The notes below the pieces were generated by a model. That model saw only the letters and a program-made list of their open reading frames with translations. It was not told the DNA's origin and did not search any database. Both the position numbers and the translations under genes were made by a program. A stretch of 64,000 nt of DNA from positions 27,529,501-27,593,500 of the forward strand of contig NC_091677.1 in the NCBI RefSeq assembly GCF_042453785.1. The letters run 5' to 3'. This DNA comes from Malus domestica (lineage: Eukaryota > Streptophyta > Magnoliopsida > Rosales > Rosaceae). Positions 53,461 through 64,000 of this stretch are shown piece after piece. Numbering within the stretch: the stretch's first letter is position 1; each line of letters opens with the position of its first letter.

Positions 53461-56400
53461 CTAAAGTGGCATCAGTCTTCGGTACTTGAAGAACCACACA
53501 AATGCAGAAAATATGCAAAAGCCAGTTACTCCTGTAATTATAAGTACCCACTGAAATGCAGCAGGCTCATCAAACAATGATATTTCGAAATTCATCCCAA
53601 ATATTCCTGCCACAACCCCAAATATGGCAACAACAAACGTTGCAGTCGTGAGTAGCAACTCAAATTGAATCAGCTGGTTTCGAACGTTATCCTGAGCGCA
53701 AAAACTTTCTCATGTTACAATTCGGTTCCACCAATACAAGGAAAGTTCAATGAAACCAGGCAGAGAAATTCATTCAGGATAACAAGGCACTTACCAGCTG
53801 AATGTTAATGAAATCTTCGGTGTCGTCAATGTACTCTTTCAACTGAGACATGGGACAGAAATAACATAAGCTTGTATTCTTCTCGGGTTAATATGACCAG
53901 TGAATGATTAGATATAGTCGTCGATATACATATAGTAGTGTCAATTTAAAAAACAAGTTCTATGCTTACCGATGTCAGCTTATTGAGGGTGCTATCAATG
54001 ACAACAAAGTATGCTTCCAGCAACATCTCAAGCTCTTCTATACTCTCCTTAGCACTTTCTGAACTCCTCATGCTTTCATGTCTACTCCTTGCAATGCTCA
54101 GGCTTTTCTCAAGCTTTCGGCCATCGGGAGGTGAAGACACAGGAGAAACAGGAGCAGAAAGAGATGGACCGTCGGTAGATCTGTACCCCATCATAGATTG
54201 ATCACCATAAAATGCTGACTCCATGCGACTTTTCTTCTCAGTGAGATACATCTCAGCCATATCTCCATCATCATCCATGAGCTGCTCTATTTCATCCCGA
54301 ACCTAAACAGAGGCAGCTCAAACGTTGGAATACAGTTTTGGTTGTCATGGTGGCTTAAGCAGGATGAAGCTAATTAGTAGATAAATATACAATACCTTCT
54401 GAACTCTCCGAGTCAAGGCAAGAAGTCTGCTTTTCAAACGACGTGCACGTTCCAAGTTTAGTGTACTGATCTTTGACGTGAGCTCATCCAGTAATGGATA
54501 TGCTTCAATTTCTAGTTCGGCTGCCTATACAATACACCATTAATAAATGAGTTACTAACTTGGAGAATGTTTAGCCACCAAGAACATGATCCAAGTTCAT
54601 ACTTCAAACTACGGATGGTGTCTTCAAAATTGTGTACAGCATTAATAATCAACGGGCATACTGTAAATATAACAAATCCATGTATATTTTACTTTTTAGA
54701 GAAACAATATATTATTAAAATTGATTAATCTCGCAAGAATACAAAACAGACAACAAGAAGTCTGCTGAATACCGAAGTTAGAAGCTAAGAAACTAAAAGG
54801 TCGTACCCAGTGCACAAGGCTCCCGCTTTACACAGGGTCTGGGAGAGGTGAATGTCGGCTAGCCTTACCCCCATTTATGGAGAGGCTGCTCCCAAGTCTC
54901 GAACCCGAGATCTACCGCTCATGGGCTAAGAAACTAAAAGAAGTAATTTTGTTTTGACAAAAACAACTCTCTAAGCAGAAAAAATAGCAACGTTGGGGCA
55001 TTTCTTGAACTCTGACGTGATTAAAAATGATGAAAAAAATTAAAAAAAATAAAACATCAACGTACAAATAAATGCAATCTCTCTTTTGGCTAAATGGCAA
55101 CTGCTGTAATCAACAACAATAATCACAGGAACTTTGCAATTAATAGCATCCATCAACGTTCTGTATACTACTCCCTGTGGAATTTCCACGAGGATACAAC
55201 TCTAAATCCTAAAAGTGCGGAAATAAAATGCAAAAGGAGATGCAAAATGTTGAACTACAAGTAAAATATTGGGGTAGAAATGAATAAACTAATTTCTTTT
55301 TCCCCAACTAAGTCTGCACTGTCTCGTGCCCACTTACCAAAACTAGAAAAGGGTGCTGCTGATTTAATTTGAAAAGGTTCACTCGACCTCCAATAACTTA
55401 CCAATTTATTTAAAACTTAAAGTACATACGAATATTCAATGACAAAAAGATTATTCAACCATCAGTGTTCTTCACTGTCTAAAGCCTCATGTTTTCAATT
55501 TCAAACACCACACCACAGATACCACTATGTTGAGTGCTTGATGAATAAAACGTAAGGGGCACAAGGTCCTCAAAGTAACAAGGAACCAAGTCCTTAACTC
55601 CAATCATCAACAACAACAACAACAAAGCATTTTCCCACTAAGTGGGGTCGGCTATATGAATCCTAGAACGCCATTGCACTCGGTTCTTAGCTCCAATCAT
55701 CACAAAAAAAAAATATTTAACCACATAACCGGCTGTGGCAACTCGGCAAGTATCATTATCAGTCACCAATAAGGAACTGAACTCAAAACTATATAAATCC
55801 TTATGTAATGGACTGTACAAATCCACTGAATTTCTAAATCCTCAGCAACTTCATCTCTTCAACTAGTGAAAGAGTACAACCATACTATTGTTTGGCATCA
55901 TATAGAGACTAAGAAAAGAGGAAAAAATCAAAACAAAACATTTTCCTTTAATAATAACAATATTTGGTATTGCAATAGCACCTTGACAAGAGGGTACACA
56001 GACCCTTGATCCTATCAATGTAAATAAAAGGCAGAAGAAGTATGATTTGACATAGCCTAGTCTCCCACTAAAACAAATAACATTTTTGCATTCGACGGAC
56101 AACACTAGATTTCATTAACCGAACATAAATATAATCGTAAAAGAAAGGCAATATTAAATGTACCAGTAAATGAATGAAGTTCTATAGCCAATTTTCACCA
56201 TGTCTCAATGCCAGCTCAAGCATCTGTGGTACTTGAGCTAAACAAAATGTGACAGATATGGTTATTAGGGTATGCACTCCACTTTTTTGTATTACTTACA
56301 AGTCTTCAAAACCTATTAAGTATTTACCGGTCCTGTTGCATAGTTATCAAAATACTTTTAGAAATATGTCCTTGCAGAAATAACAGTCATTGCCCACATC

Positions 56401-57050
56401 TAGTAATGAGCAGTGATAGAGCTCCTAAATTCTTGTGTTCCCTTACATACCTGAGAATCGAGAAATGTACAGGCAGCCTCCAGAGCAACTTCTAAAGCCC
56501 TAAACTCAAAGGGCAAATAATCAGGTGATGTGCTCCCAAACACACTATCAAAATTTCTATTTCCTCTCTGCCGACTCAAGCCAGAACCATCAGACTGCCA
56601 AACATCACCTACTCCATTTGTTGTCAATCTTCTCTGAAGCTCCACCACATACTGCAATACATAGCTATCAAGGGAATTCAAAAGCAGAACCTCATCAGCC
56701 GTAATAATACATCGAATCTGCTCTAGATTAACCACAATAGCTTTCTCTCTTCCAAGGATGGTGGAAGGGTAAACAAATAAAGGATCAAGCAGGCGTAGAT
56801 CACGAGCAGGAAGATCACAACGACGCATCATGGTGAACTTATCAACCTCAATGATCTGAGAATTGCCAGACGTATCAACGCGAATCCAAGACCGAAGGCC
56901 CTGGCCCCGCTTCTTCAGCCCCAGAACATCTACTCCTTGAAAAGGTTGCCTTCCAAAGGCAGATGATCGATAAGATGCTTCGCGAAGGTTTACAGCTGAT
57001 GCAGGTTTTGGGACTTTTGGTGGAAGCAGCCTCTCTTTGAGGTCCTCCAT
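53461..57050 (-). CDS. MRS2: Magnesium transporter of the MRS2/CorA family (MRS2-1/-10 type), 5 coding exons
   Basis: Exons 56451-57050, 54396-54524, 53970-54302, 53795-53842 and 53461-53691; all introns are GT-AG and in phase 0; 446 residues. Start MEDLKERLLPP. Conserved cytosolic part: DVLGLKKRGQGLRSWIRVD, CDLPARDLRLLDPLFVYPS, EQIRCIITADEVLLLNSLD, YLPFEFRALEVALEAACTFL. After the long helical stalk come two transmembrane helices, the first (TATFVVAIFGVVAGIFGMNFE) ending in the GMN selectivity signature, the second followed by FKYRRLMPL. MRS2 forms pentameric Mg2+ channels; plant members of this group act at the tonoplast or plasma membrane. A 5' leader intron (about 57072-57581) is likely. 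Intron 1 (1.9 kb) contains an Au SINE, a dispersed repeat and a LINE end. Position and sequence agree with Arabidopsis MRS2-10 (At1g80900, from memory). Confidence 0.95.
54800..54924 (-). mobile_element. Au-type SINE in MRS2 intron 1
   Basis: Minus strand reads from GCGGTAGATCTCGGGTTCGAG (tRNA-like B box) to GCCTTGTGCACTGGGTACGA, the conserved end of plant Au SINEs. Flanked by a perfect 16-bp duplication GCTAAGAAACTAAAAG (54784-54799 and 54925-54940). 125 bp, shorter than full length. It lies in the sense direction of MRS2. Confidence 0.85.
54931..55275. repeat. Intronic segment duplicated at 31560-31927
   Basis: About 85% identical by eye to the copy near 31.6 kb, same orientation. Not assigned to a known transposon family; it has no inverted ends or coding capacity. 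See the rearranged MRS2 duplicate at 31560-31960. Confidence 0.7.
55599..55680 (-). mobile_element. LINE 3'-end scrap in MRS2 intron 1
   Basis: The minus strand reads QWRSRIHIADPT in one frame and ends in a (TTG)n tail, seen as AACAACAACAACAAC on the plus strand. It is colinear with the LINE end at 4940-5017. Only the last ~80 bp remain. Confidence 0.75.
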
Positions 57051-59229
57051 TACGTGTGAGTTCTCAATGCTGCAACATTAAAAAACAAACGACTTTAATT
57101 TTGATGTAACACTTGTCTATATCTATATGCATACAATTCCAGGACCAACGATTGCATAACTTCTTGATTAAAATAAAGGGAAATAAATTCCTCACAGCCA
57201 TTTTCGGTCCCAGAAATAAACAGTGGTGTGTGAAAATCATTTCCGCCATAAAGGAAAATACTTTCTATAGTTCATGTGTGCTAAATATAATTGTATCTAC
57301 TCAAGAATATATCTTAAACTAAAATAAAGAGACCCAATTCATCAAAATTTCAAGAAAATATATTATGGGATATAAGCATACGATTCAACAAAGCATGGAA
57401 ATCTAAAACCAAAATTTTAAGAACTCCAATCCCAATCCCAGTGCCACCAAAACAAAAACGAAAGCATCAGAAATCCAAAAGCTACAAGCTTGGTGGCTCA
57501 AACTCCACAATCCCAGTTTCCACACCATAAAAACACGTAAACAGGCACACCCAGATAATATAGAGCAGAAGAAAAAGCACCTGCAAAGAGAAATGGAATG
57601 TCGGTTGCTGCAAAAAGCTGGTGGTTGTTGATGATCGTCAGCAGCTCAGCTCACAATTGAACAATTCTTCCGGACGAAATTGAAGAATCGATTGGCCTGA
57701 ATAAGAATCGGAACCCTAGATTCAGAAATCGAGAGGATTTCAGCATGCCCAATCGAGATGCTAACTGAAATTCGCGGCGGGCGTATCAGGTGGTTTGTCT
57801 ACCGGTTCGTTGGAGGAAGAACCAAAAGAATCATGGGATGGGAGGGCAACGTCCTGGAAACAAAATCCTCTACTTTCAAATAGGTTTAAATAATTAATAA
57901 ATTAATAATTCTTTTTCTGAAGATAAAATCAATATTTAATGGTTTTGTTTTGTTTTGTTTTGTGCAGGAGTAGAAAGTAGGAAGAATGTGAGTGAGTTTT
58001 GTCTGCTTTTGTTTCTACCCGTTTTTTTCTGGATCCTACTTCAACTGCTTAATGGGTCAATCGGGCCTTAATTGAAAACCAAAACTAGCCCCGACAATTT
58101 TTTAGACGATCCGTTAATCGGACACTAAATGATTCAAAGATAATGAATTTTGGATCAACCTATTAAAAAATCAGGTCGTTATTAGCAAATTCGTTAAGAA
58201 TCCATTAATGTGTCAGGTCGTTATTGGGCAATCGTTAAGAATCCGATAAGATTTTGTTTGATGGATTTAGATGTTAGACATGAGAATTTCTTACATAACT
58301 CGTTAACTCAACACGATTGGGTCACCTGTTAAGAATTTGCTAAGATAACGGGTATGATACGAAAACGATAGGAACCCGACTAACATGACCCATTTGCAGG
58401 CCTACCCAAAACATTCATACCCAATCCAACCGAATTGTTTTCTTCTTCCTCATTTCTTTTGTTTTGATTAAGTGTCTTTACTAATTTTTTTTTTTCTAGC
58501 ATATTTACTTATTAGGATTGAGTGCGGAAGAAGAAAGAAAAATGATTCTAATTTCTGACTATTTCATGCTTAAAACACACAAAAGTATATAGGTTTCGCT
58601 TTAAAACTCGTTATCGGACGAGGAATTTGATCAATTAGGAGTAATGGATGTAATTCATATTTTATCTCTTGAAACTCTAAGCCTATCAAATTTCAAGCAT
58701 CTAATTTATTTTTTGTAAATTTTTTTATGATCCGAGCTATCTAAATTTTAATTAATCATTCATAAATTATTTTTGTAAAAAAATAGACAAATCTAAAATA
58801 ATTATGACATCTAATTGTGGTGAAGAAAATAGAAGAATATAATTTCTTCAAAGAAACACTAAAATGGATACTATTTAATCCAACCGTTATCTAGTTTAAA
58901 ATTTGAGTGATTTTTAGTAGAAATAATCATTGAAGGAATACCTTATTTGAAAATTTCCTTAACGAAAGAAGACTAATAATACCAATATAAAAATAAAAAT
59001 ATATATAGACATTAAACTTGAGAGCACGAAAAAGTCAGCTGTATATTTATTCTAAATAAAAAATTATTATTATGAAAAAAATAAGAAATATATTTTTATT
59101 TATAAGAAAGATTATATATAGCGTACAATCTCTGGTAGTTGATTCCACGGAATGATCCTCGCTGCCCTATGGAGTAAAAAAAGGGGCAAAAAAAGGGGCA
59201 AGACTCTTTCACTCTTTTCTGTCACCCCT
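57051..59229. other. MRS2 leader/promoter region, then spacer
   Basis: Just upstream of the MRS2 ATG (minus strand) an acceptor TTGCAG at about 57072 and a donor GCAG|GTGCTT near 57582 suggest an intron in the 5' leader. From 57900 on the DNA is AT-rich with old repeat traces around 58040-58420. No coding region was recognised. Confidence 0.45.
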
Positions 59230-59455
59230 CAAACCCGAACTCGGAATCGGTGAAAAAATAATATCGTGTCCAGTGTGTGAGTAAAAATAAAATAGAATAA
59301 AAAAAATTGAAATGGGTGAAAATAAAATCCTCTTATAAATCAAGAATTCTTTATAAGGTCAAAATAAATAAATAAAACTTCTAGTCTTGCATCTAATTCA
59401 ATCTCATTCCACTTATCCCTTTGACTGTCTAGTTCGAAAATCTGCATAATAATAG
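59230..59455. repeat. Dispersed repeat, copy 1 (empty MITE site)
   Basis: Shares CGAACTCGGA(A/G)TCGGT, AATAAAACTTC(T/A)AG and CTAGTTCG(A/T)AAA with 60115-60505, in the same order. Lacks the MITE present in the other copy. Family unknown; perhaps LTR-derived. Confidence 0.55.
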
Positions 59456-60114
59456 AGAGGTGAACTTCAACAGCTCAGGAGAGACATAACCTTACCAAAG
59501 TAAAATTAACTATAGTAAATTAAGTGTTATGAAATCATATAACTAAATGTCAAATTACCGTCGATAACAATGCACGAGTGAAATGCAATACTCTTCGTCT
59601 ATACCCGTTGGTTCATATAATAAAACGAGTAGACTTGCATGTACCATAACGTGCATTTTACCACTACAGTAGTGGTTCAAATGCTCTATTATACAAACCA
59701 ACCCCAGTAACATAGTCATCCTAATTTCCCCCTTTGTTACTCATCTTGATTAACGCTTTGTCACAAATCCCAAATTACGCGGTAAAACCATGTGCACTGT
59801 AGGTTGACTTGAGATCAAGTACCTACCAAGAGTTAAACTCAACTACACAAAAGATCATTTCCAACTACCCTAATTTCCAATTCCTTTCTCAACAATAAAG
59901 TTCCAACCACTTCTTCTCACACGTGATTGGTGCACAAATAATGTCAACTCATGTTTCAAATGGATCAAATCATATTCTCAGAATAACATTCCAGTAGAAA
60001 TTTTAATATCATGTGAACACCCAAGAGAATATTTATCCAATTAACACCAAATCACATTAATTAACCAATAAGATCAATATAATAGCCTCAAGCTGATCAC
60101 CGTGATAATACAAT
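59456..60114. other. Spacer between two repeat copies
   Basis: AT-rich and without an open frame of note. Phrases such as GTACCATAACGTGCATTTTACC suggest decayed retrotransposon sequence but could not be assigned. Confidence 0.35.
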
Positions 60115-60505
60115 CAGGAGAATATCGAACTCGGAGTCGGTAAAAAATCAGAATTTGGAACGCGTGCTAATTGAATAAGTAAAAGGAAACTAAAATAATA
60201 ATAATGATAATAATATATTCCTTTTATAAACATAAACCAAGATTTATTTACAATCATATAAAATAATAATAATAAAACTTCAAGCCTTTTATCTAGGAGT
60301 ATGCTATCCACACACCCCAAATTACTTCTCACACACCCCTTGTTAATTTCTGTCCGTTAATCTTCTTTAATTCATTCAATCTGAAGGCCAAAAATTAAAA
60401 GGGTGTGTGAAAAGTAAAATGGAGTGTGTGGATATCACACCCCTTTATCTAATTTAACTTCTTCCAACCTACCCACTTGAATAACCTAGTTCGTAAACCT
60501 GCAAA
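60115..60505. repeat. Dispersed repeat, copy 2 (with MITE insertion)
   Basis: Same repeat as 59230-59455, interrupted at 60296-60443 by the hAT-like MITE. In copy 1 the corresponding sequence (GCATCTAATTC) is continuous. Confidence 0.55.
60296..60443. mobile_element. hAT-like MITE, copy 2
   Basis: 148 bp, arms GGAGTATGCTATCCACACAC and the inverted GGGTGTGATATCCACACACT. Flanked by TTTATCTA on both sides (60288-60295, 60444-60451). About 80% identical to copy 1 at 10117-10263. Confidence 0.8.
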
Positions 60506-62239
60506 ATTTAGTTAGGGTGTGCTTAAAAAGTTCAGTAGGGACATGTGGGTTCAATTAGACCCTTCACTGGAGAAACGAATGGTTTCCTCGCCGCATTCTC
60601 ACTCGAACAGAAAAGATATCAATTTGTATGAAAGTCAAATGTTTCTCTTTATATTTTTTGCAGCATGGCAAAAGGAATTCGTCCTACTGCATCCTACCCT
60701 CAAGTTGACCACTTGATGAACATATTATTTAATATCAAATTCCTTGTGGGTGTCCAAATAGGATGTACAAGAAATTCAAATTTTTGAAAGAGTAATTTTA
60801 CATTTCTTCTCATGTCACGTGTACTACTATCAATCAAATCTAAAATTTTAATCACATTAAAATTTCATTATTTGTTTTCCTTTGTTAGTATTATTAAAAC
60901 TTTAGTTTGTCAACTAAAAATTATTTAAAATTTTAATTTTGCATGCTGGTGGAATACACGTGACATGAATAAAAGTGAGAAAATTGAAATGAGAAGGTTA
61001 CAAACATGCGAACTTTAACGAAAAGCTCCCGATACTGTTCACTTTAACGAAAAACCACATTTTTACACAAAAAAATCAATCATGGTACTATTCATTTTAC
61101 CCTTTATTTTATCCTTATTGTTAAAACTTAAAATTTTCAAATTATTTTCATTAGTTTCCTACAAACATTCTCCGAATATAAAATCAAGTCTATTAGGATG
61201 TGCCACTACAAAATGGACGATTAGAAGTTCAAACTTAATTGAGGAGAGTGCTTCACGCCAAAGCATGCAGGCGCAGGTGTGGCACATGTATGCAGTGACA
61301 AAGCATTCAAATATTATTAAACAAAAAGCATCGGAAGCAATAGAAATTCGTGAACATCTTTATAGAGATACTAAGAGTGCGAACATAACGATCTCTAATT
61401 TCCCCCCCTTTAAGTAATTGAAATATGCAACGAACCTTCCTAGAGAATAGATACTACTGTATTTTCAGTTTGTATATTAAAAACATAATTTTAGAATCCT
61501 AAAACAAAATGCGATTGGATTCGTGATACTGTTTTTTTCACGTGAGTTTTTGTGAGGCTCACTTCATTATATATTTCAAAGATCCAAACTATCTATCTAT
61601 TAAAACATCATTCATAGATCATCTTAAAAAATTAGACAAATCTAAATTCATTAAGACATTTATTTGTAGTAAAGAAAATAAACAAATACGGTTTTACAAA
61701 ACAACTCTAAACCCCTAATCCAATAACCACATAGTTTCAAATGTGAGTGATTTTTTATAAAAACAATCTTTAAAGAAAGACCTAAAAAATAAACAATTCG
61801 TTCAATTTGAAACCATCCCGAAACAAAATATATTGTGGGATGAAGATAGGAGGATCGTGTCATGTGTAGATCTGTCACAAAAGATTCTTTTTGCGGATGA
61901 CAAACATGACAACTGGTGTATATATTTTTTCTTTCTAAAATTACATCCAAGTTGATAACTCTCTCATTCTTTTGATTTAACTTAGAATATTAATATCGTT
62001 CGTACTAAAAAAAAAAAATTAAACCAGAAAATTAAACACAATTTGCAATAGTAAGACGAGAAATCTCGACACTCTTCATTTGATTTGCCAAGGCATTGCT
62101 CGGCTTCAGAGAGCTATGTACAAAATGGACAACCGGATCCTCAGTTCCATTATATATACAAGAACAACCATTTTTAGGTTGCAATGGGACTAATTTTGAT
62201 TTAAACCCATATATCGATTGATTAATTACAAATTTCCCT
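60506..62239. other. Spacer downstream of the J8 gene
   Basis: AT-rich. The stretch 61014-61165 (CTTTAACGAAAAGCTCCCG, CACTTTAACGAAAAACCAC and following) resembles a very common small repeat I recall from apple-family genomes. The 3' untranslated region of the J8 gene should lie just below 62240. No further gene was recognised. Confidence 0.4.
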
Positions 62240-64000
62240 TCAAATATAAGGATTAATGTGAGATGTGTAGTCCCTAATTCCAGCTCCTTCCCATCCCATC
62301 CATTCCTCCCACATGTCCCAATCTGGATCGTTCATTCCCCTCATCGGCTCGTCATCCCCCTCGTCGTACGTCTCATATATCTGCGATGGAGTCGTCGTCG
62401 TCGTTTCTCCTCTCAAATCGCTCATTACAATCTGCACCAGACACATCGACAAAAGAAATATATCAGATGATTATTCAGGTGGGCACAAAACATTGTAATG
62501 GACCATACCATTTGAGATGGTTTTTTTTTAGCTAAAATGGCCTATGAGATTTGACGTAACTCCTCAATTTGATCATTGAGATTAAAAATTGATAAGTGGT
62601 TCTTAACTTTCTCTACTGTCAATCATTCTAATCATTCCATGAAAATCTCCGTAAACTTTAGAGTATTTTTGTCTAATCAACCCTCCCCTTGCTTTTCCAA
62701 CTAACAGAGATTTTTAACGAAATTATCCAAATGATTGACAGATGGAGAAACTCAATATCACTTCTATTAATTTTCAATCTCAAGAATCAAAGATGTCCAT
62801 CTCAATGACCATTTTAGCTAAAAATCTTTGGTAAAACATCTCAATCAGAGGCTTATCCCGGAACCTAATACCAGAGACCTTCTTGCTAATATCTCAAAAG
62901 ATGCTTATATAATTCAATGTGAGATGTAGCCCCATTACGTCAACATCATTGAAAACAAACACAATTCACAAAGATGATGCAAATTCTTCATTTTTTTTTA
63001 AACAAACGATATTATCTATACTACGTGGAATGAGTAGCTCAGCCTCACAATCAGCTAGCAATAATGTGGTTTAAATTTGCCTTTGACGAGAAACGAACCT
63101 AAGACAATTCACTTACTAAGTGAAGATGAATATTATTAGACCGTAGTACTAAATGAAATTCTTCATTAAATTTCAAAGTTTTATTCATCAGAAAACAATT
63201 TCAGACAAATGCCAAGGGACTAATGACATATGTCCCATTAATTATTATATATCCACTAGCTTAGTGCCTAATTATTAGTATGTAATTTAATCTTATTTAC
63301 AGTTTATATCATAGCTCCCTGAAGCTATTGTCACCTACTACACTCCACCACTACTAACACCTTCATTGTCACCTGCATACCTACCACCATTACTACCAAA
63401 TACAGTTTTTTTTTTTTTTTTTTTTTAACTAAAATCATTTTCGACTAAAATACCAGATGCATTTTCAAATCATAGAAACGTAAAATTTTATTTGTCATTT
63501 TCGTTTTACAAAAGAGTTTTTCAAAAATCGTTTTGTAAGATGTTACCAGATTTCGTCTAAACTAGCATGATTAGAATCTAAAAACAAATTAGAAGGAAAT
63601 ATGACACTACCATCCAATACAAAATAGTGTTGGAAATTTTAAATATTAAATATTAATTTTTCAAATTGAATGGAAATAAAAAGTTGTAAACTTATATTCA
63701 GGACATGATGTTGAACATTTGCCTCGACCAATTTCAACCGTTTCTAACCCAATTCTCTTGTGCATTTGGTATTGTTTATATGAGCATAAGCATAAAATTA
63801 TTAATTTAACTGCATGAATTATTCTTTGATTTTATGTATGATCAGTATAGCAATTAGACCCGATTTTTCAATAAATAGCAAGCTTAATATATATAAAAAA
63901 AACAATATAAGACACGAGGGAATATAATTACATACATCATAGGCTTCGTTGATCTGGTGAAACTGAACTCTACAATTGTTTCCTCTGCATACATCTGGAT
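62240..64000 (-). CDS. J8: Chloroplast DnaJ-like chaperone J8, 3' part (partial at window end)
   Basis: Last exon 62240-62431 (TGA at 62240-62242) and part of the preceding exon 63936-64000, joined by GTATGT...GTGCAG in phase 0. The visible protein reads [21 protein letters not shown], where the first two bases of the fragment (AT) fit a preceding His, giving the HPD signature of a J domain. It continues IVMSDLRGE, a Thr/acidic spacer, and [20 protein letters not shown] with the end [11 protein letters not shown]. This short acidic, Trp-rich tail is that of the small plastid J protein AtJ8, a J-domain co-chaperone of Hsp70. The N-terminal transit peptide and most of the J domain lie beyond 64000. 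The 1504-bp intron contains a MITE and a SINE. Position agrees with Arabidopsis At1g80920 (from memory). Confidence 0.85.
62522..62827. repeat. MITE-like element in the J8 intron
   Basis: Left TTTTTAGCTAAAATGGCCTA and the inverted right end TTTTTAGCTAAAATGGTCAT form terminal repeats of about 25 bp. About 306 bp, non-coding. Confidence 0.65.
62993..63155 (-). mobile_element. tRNA-derived SINE, copy 3, in the J8 intron
   Basis: Same family as 17645-17783 and 22961-23124. Perfect 12-bp flanking duplication AAATTCTTCATT (62981-62992, 63156-63167). The T run next to the left duplication is the A tail on the minus strand, so it lies in the sense direction of J8. Confidence 0.8.

Noticed and set aside
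62258..62498. Plus-strand frames of 60-70 codons
   Set aside because: Antisense to the last exon of J8, whose reading frame, splice site and conserved tail are convincing.

Overview
The window is nuclear DNA of a flowering plant (eudicot). Genes have introns with GT-AG borders, the families are plant-specific, and about half of the sequence is transposons and their debris. A Cassandra 5S-like solo LTR, an Au-type SINE and several small repeat families I associate with apple and pear suggest Rosaceae, possibly Maleae. That assignment is from memory and has not been searched.

Core genes, left to right: a receptor-like kinase C-terminus (3-1634, +, cut by the window edge), a P-class PPR gene (13717-16314, -), a small one-helix membrane protein (51298-52747, +), an MRS2/CorA magnesium transporter (53461-57050, -) and the 3' part of a chloroplast J8-type DnaJ gene (62240-64000, -, cut by the edge). 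As I recall them, the Arabidopsis counterparts lie together around At1g80870-At1g80920, so these five look like an ancestral block stretched by insertions. Between them sit an early-nodulin-like (plastocyanin-fold) gene, a ZED1-related (ZRK) pseudokinase with an inverted broken copy of its start, and a small NLR cluster: an RPS5-like CNL (+), an NLR pseudogene (-) and an RGA-type CNL (-) with altered Walker B and MHD motifs.

Transposons: two intact LTR retrotransposons stand almost side by side, a chromodomain Ty3/gypsy element (39540-45344, LTRs identical as read) and a Ty1/copia element (45704-50394, LTRs 155/157 identical, unusual TA...TA ends). Older material includes a degenerate gypsy pol between two 1.7-kb direct repeats, a probable 2.1-kb solo LTR, LINE 3' ends, several SINEs with target duplications, and many MITEs, some nested.

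The most interesting items are two Pack-MULE-like elements with 9-bp target duplications. One (10469-11264) carries a broken Mediator subunit 8 fragment. The other (33549-34947) carries a methyltransferase fragment and, on the opposite strand, a SEC23 zinc-finger fragment. No bacterial-type operon, CRISPR array or genuine tRNA/rRNA gene was seen.
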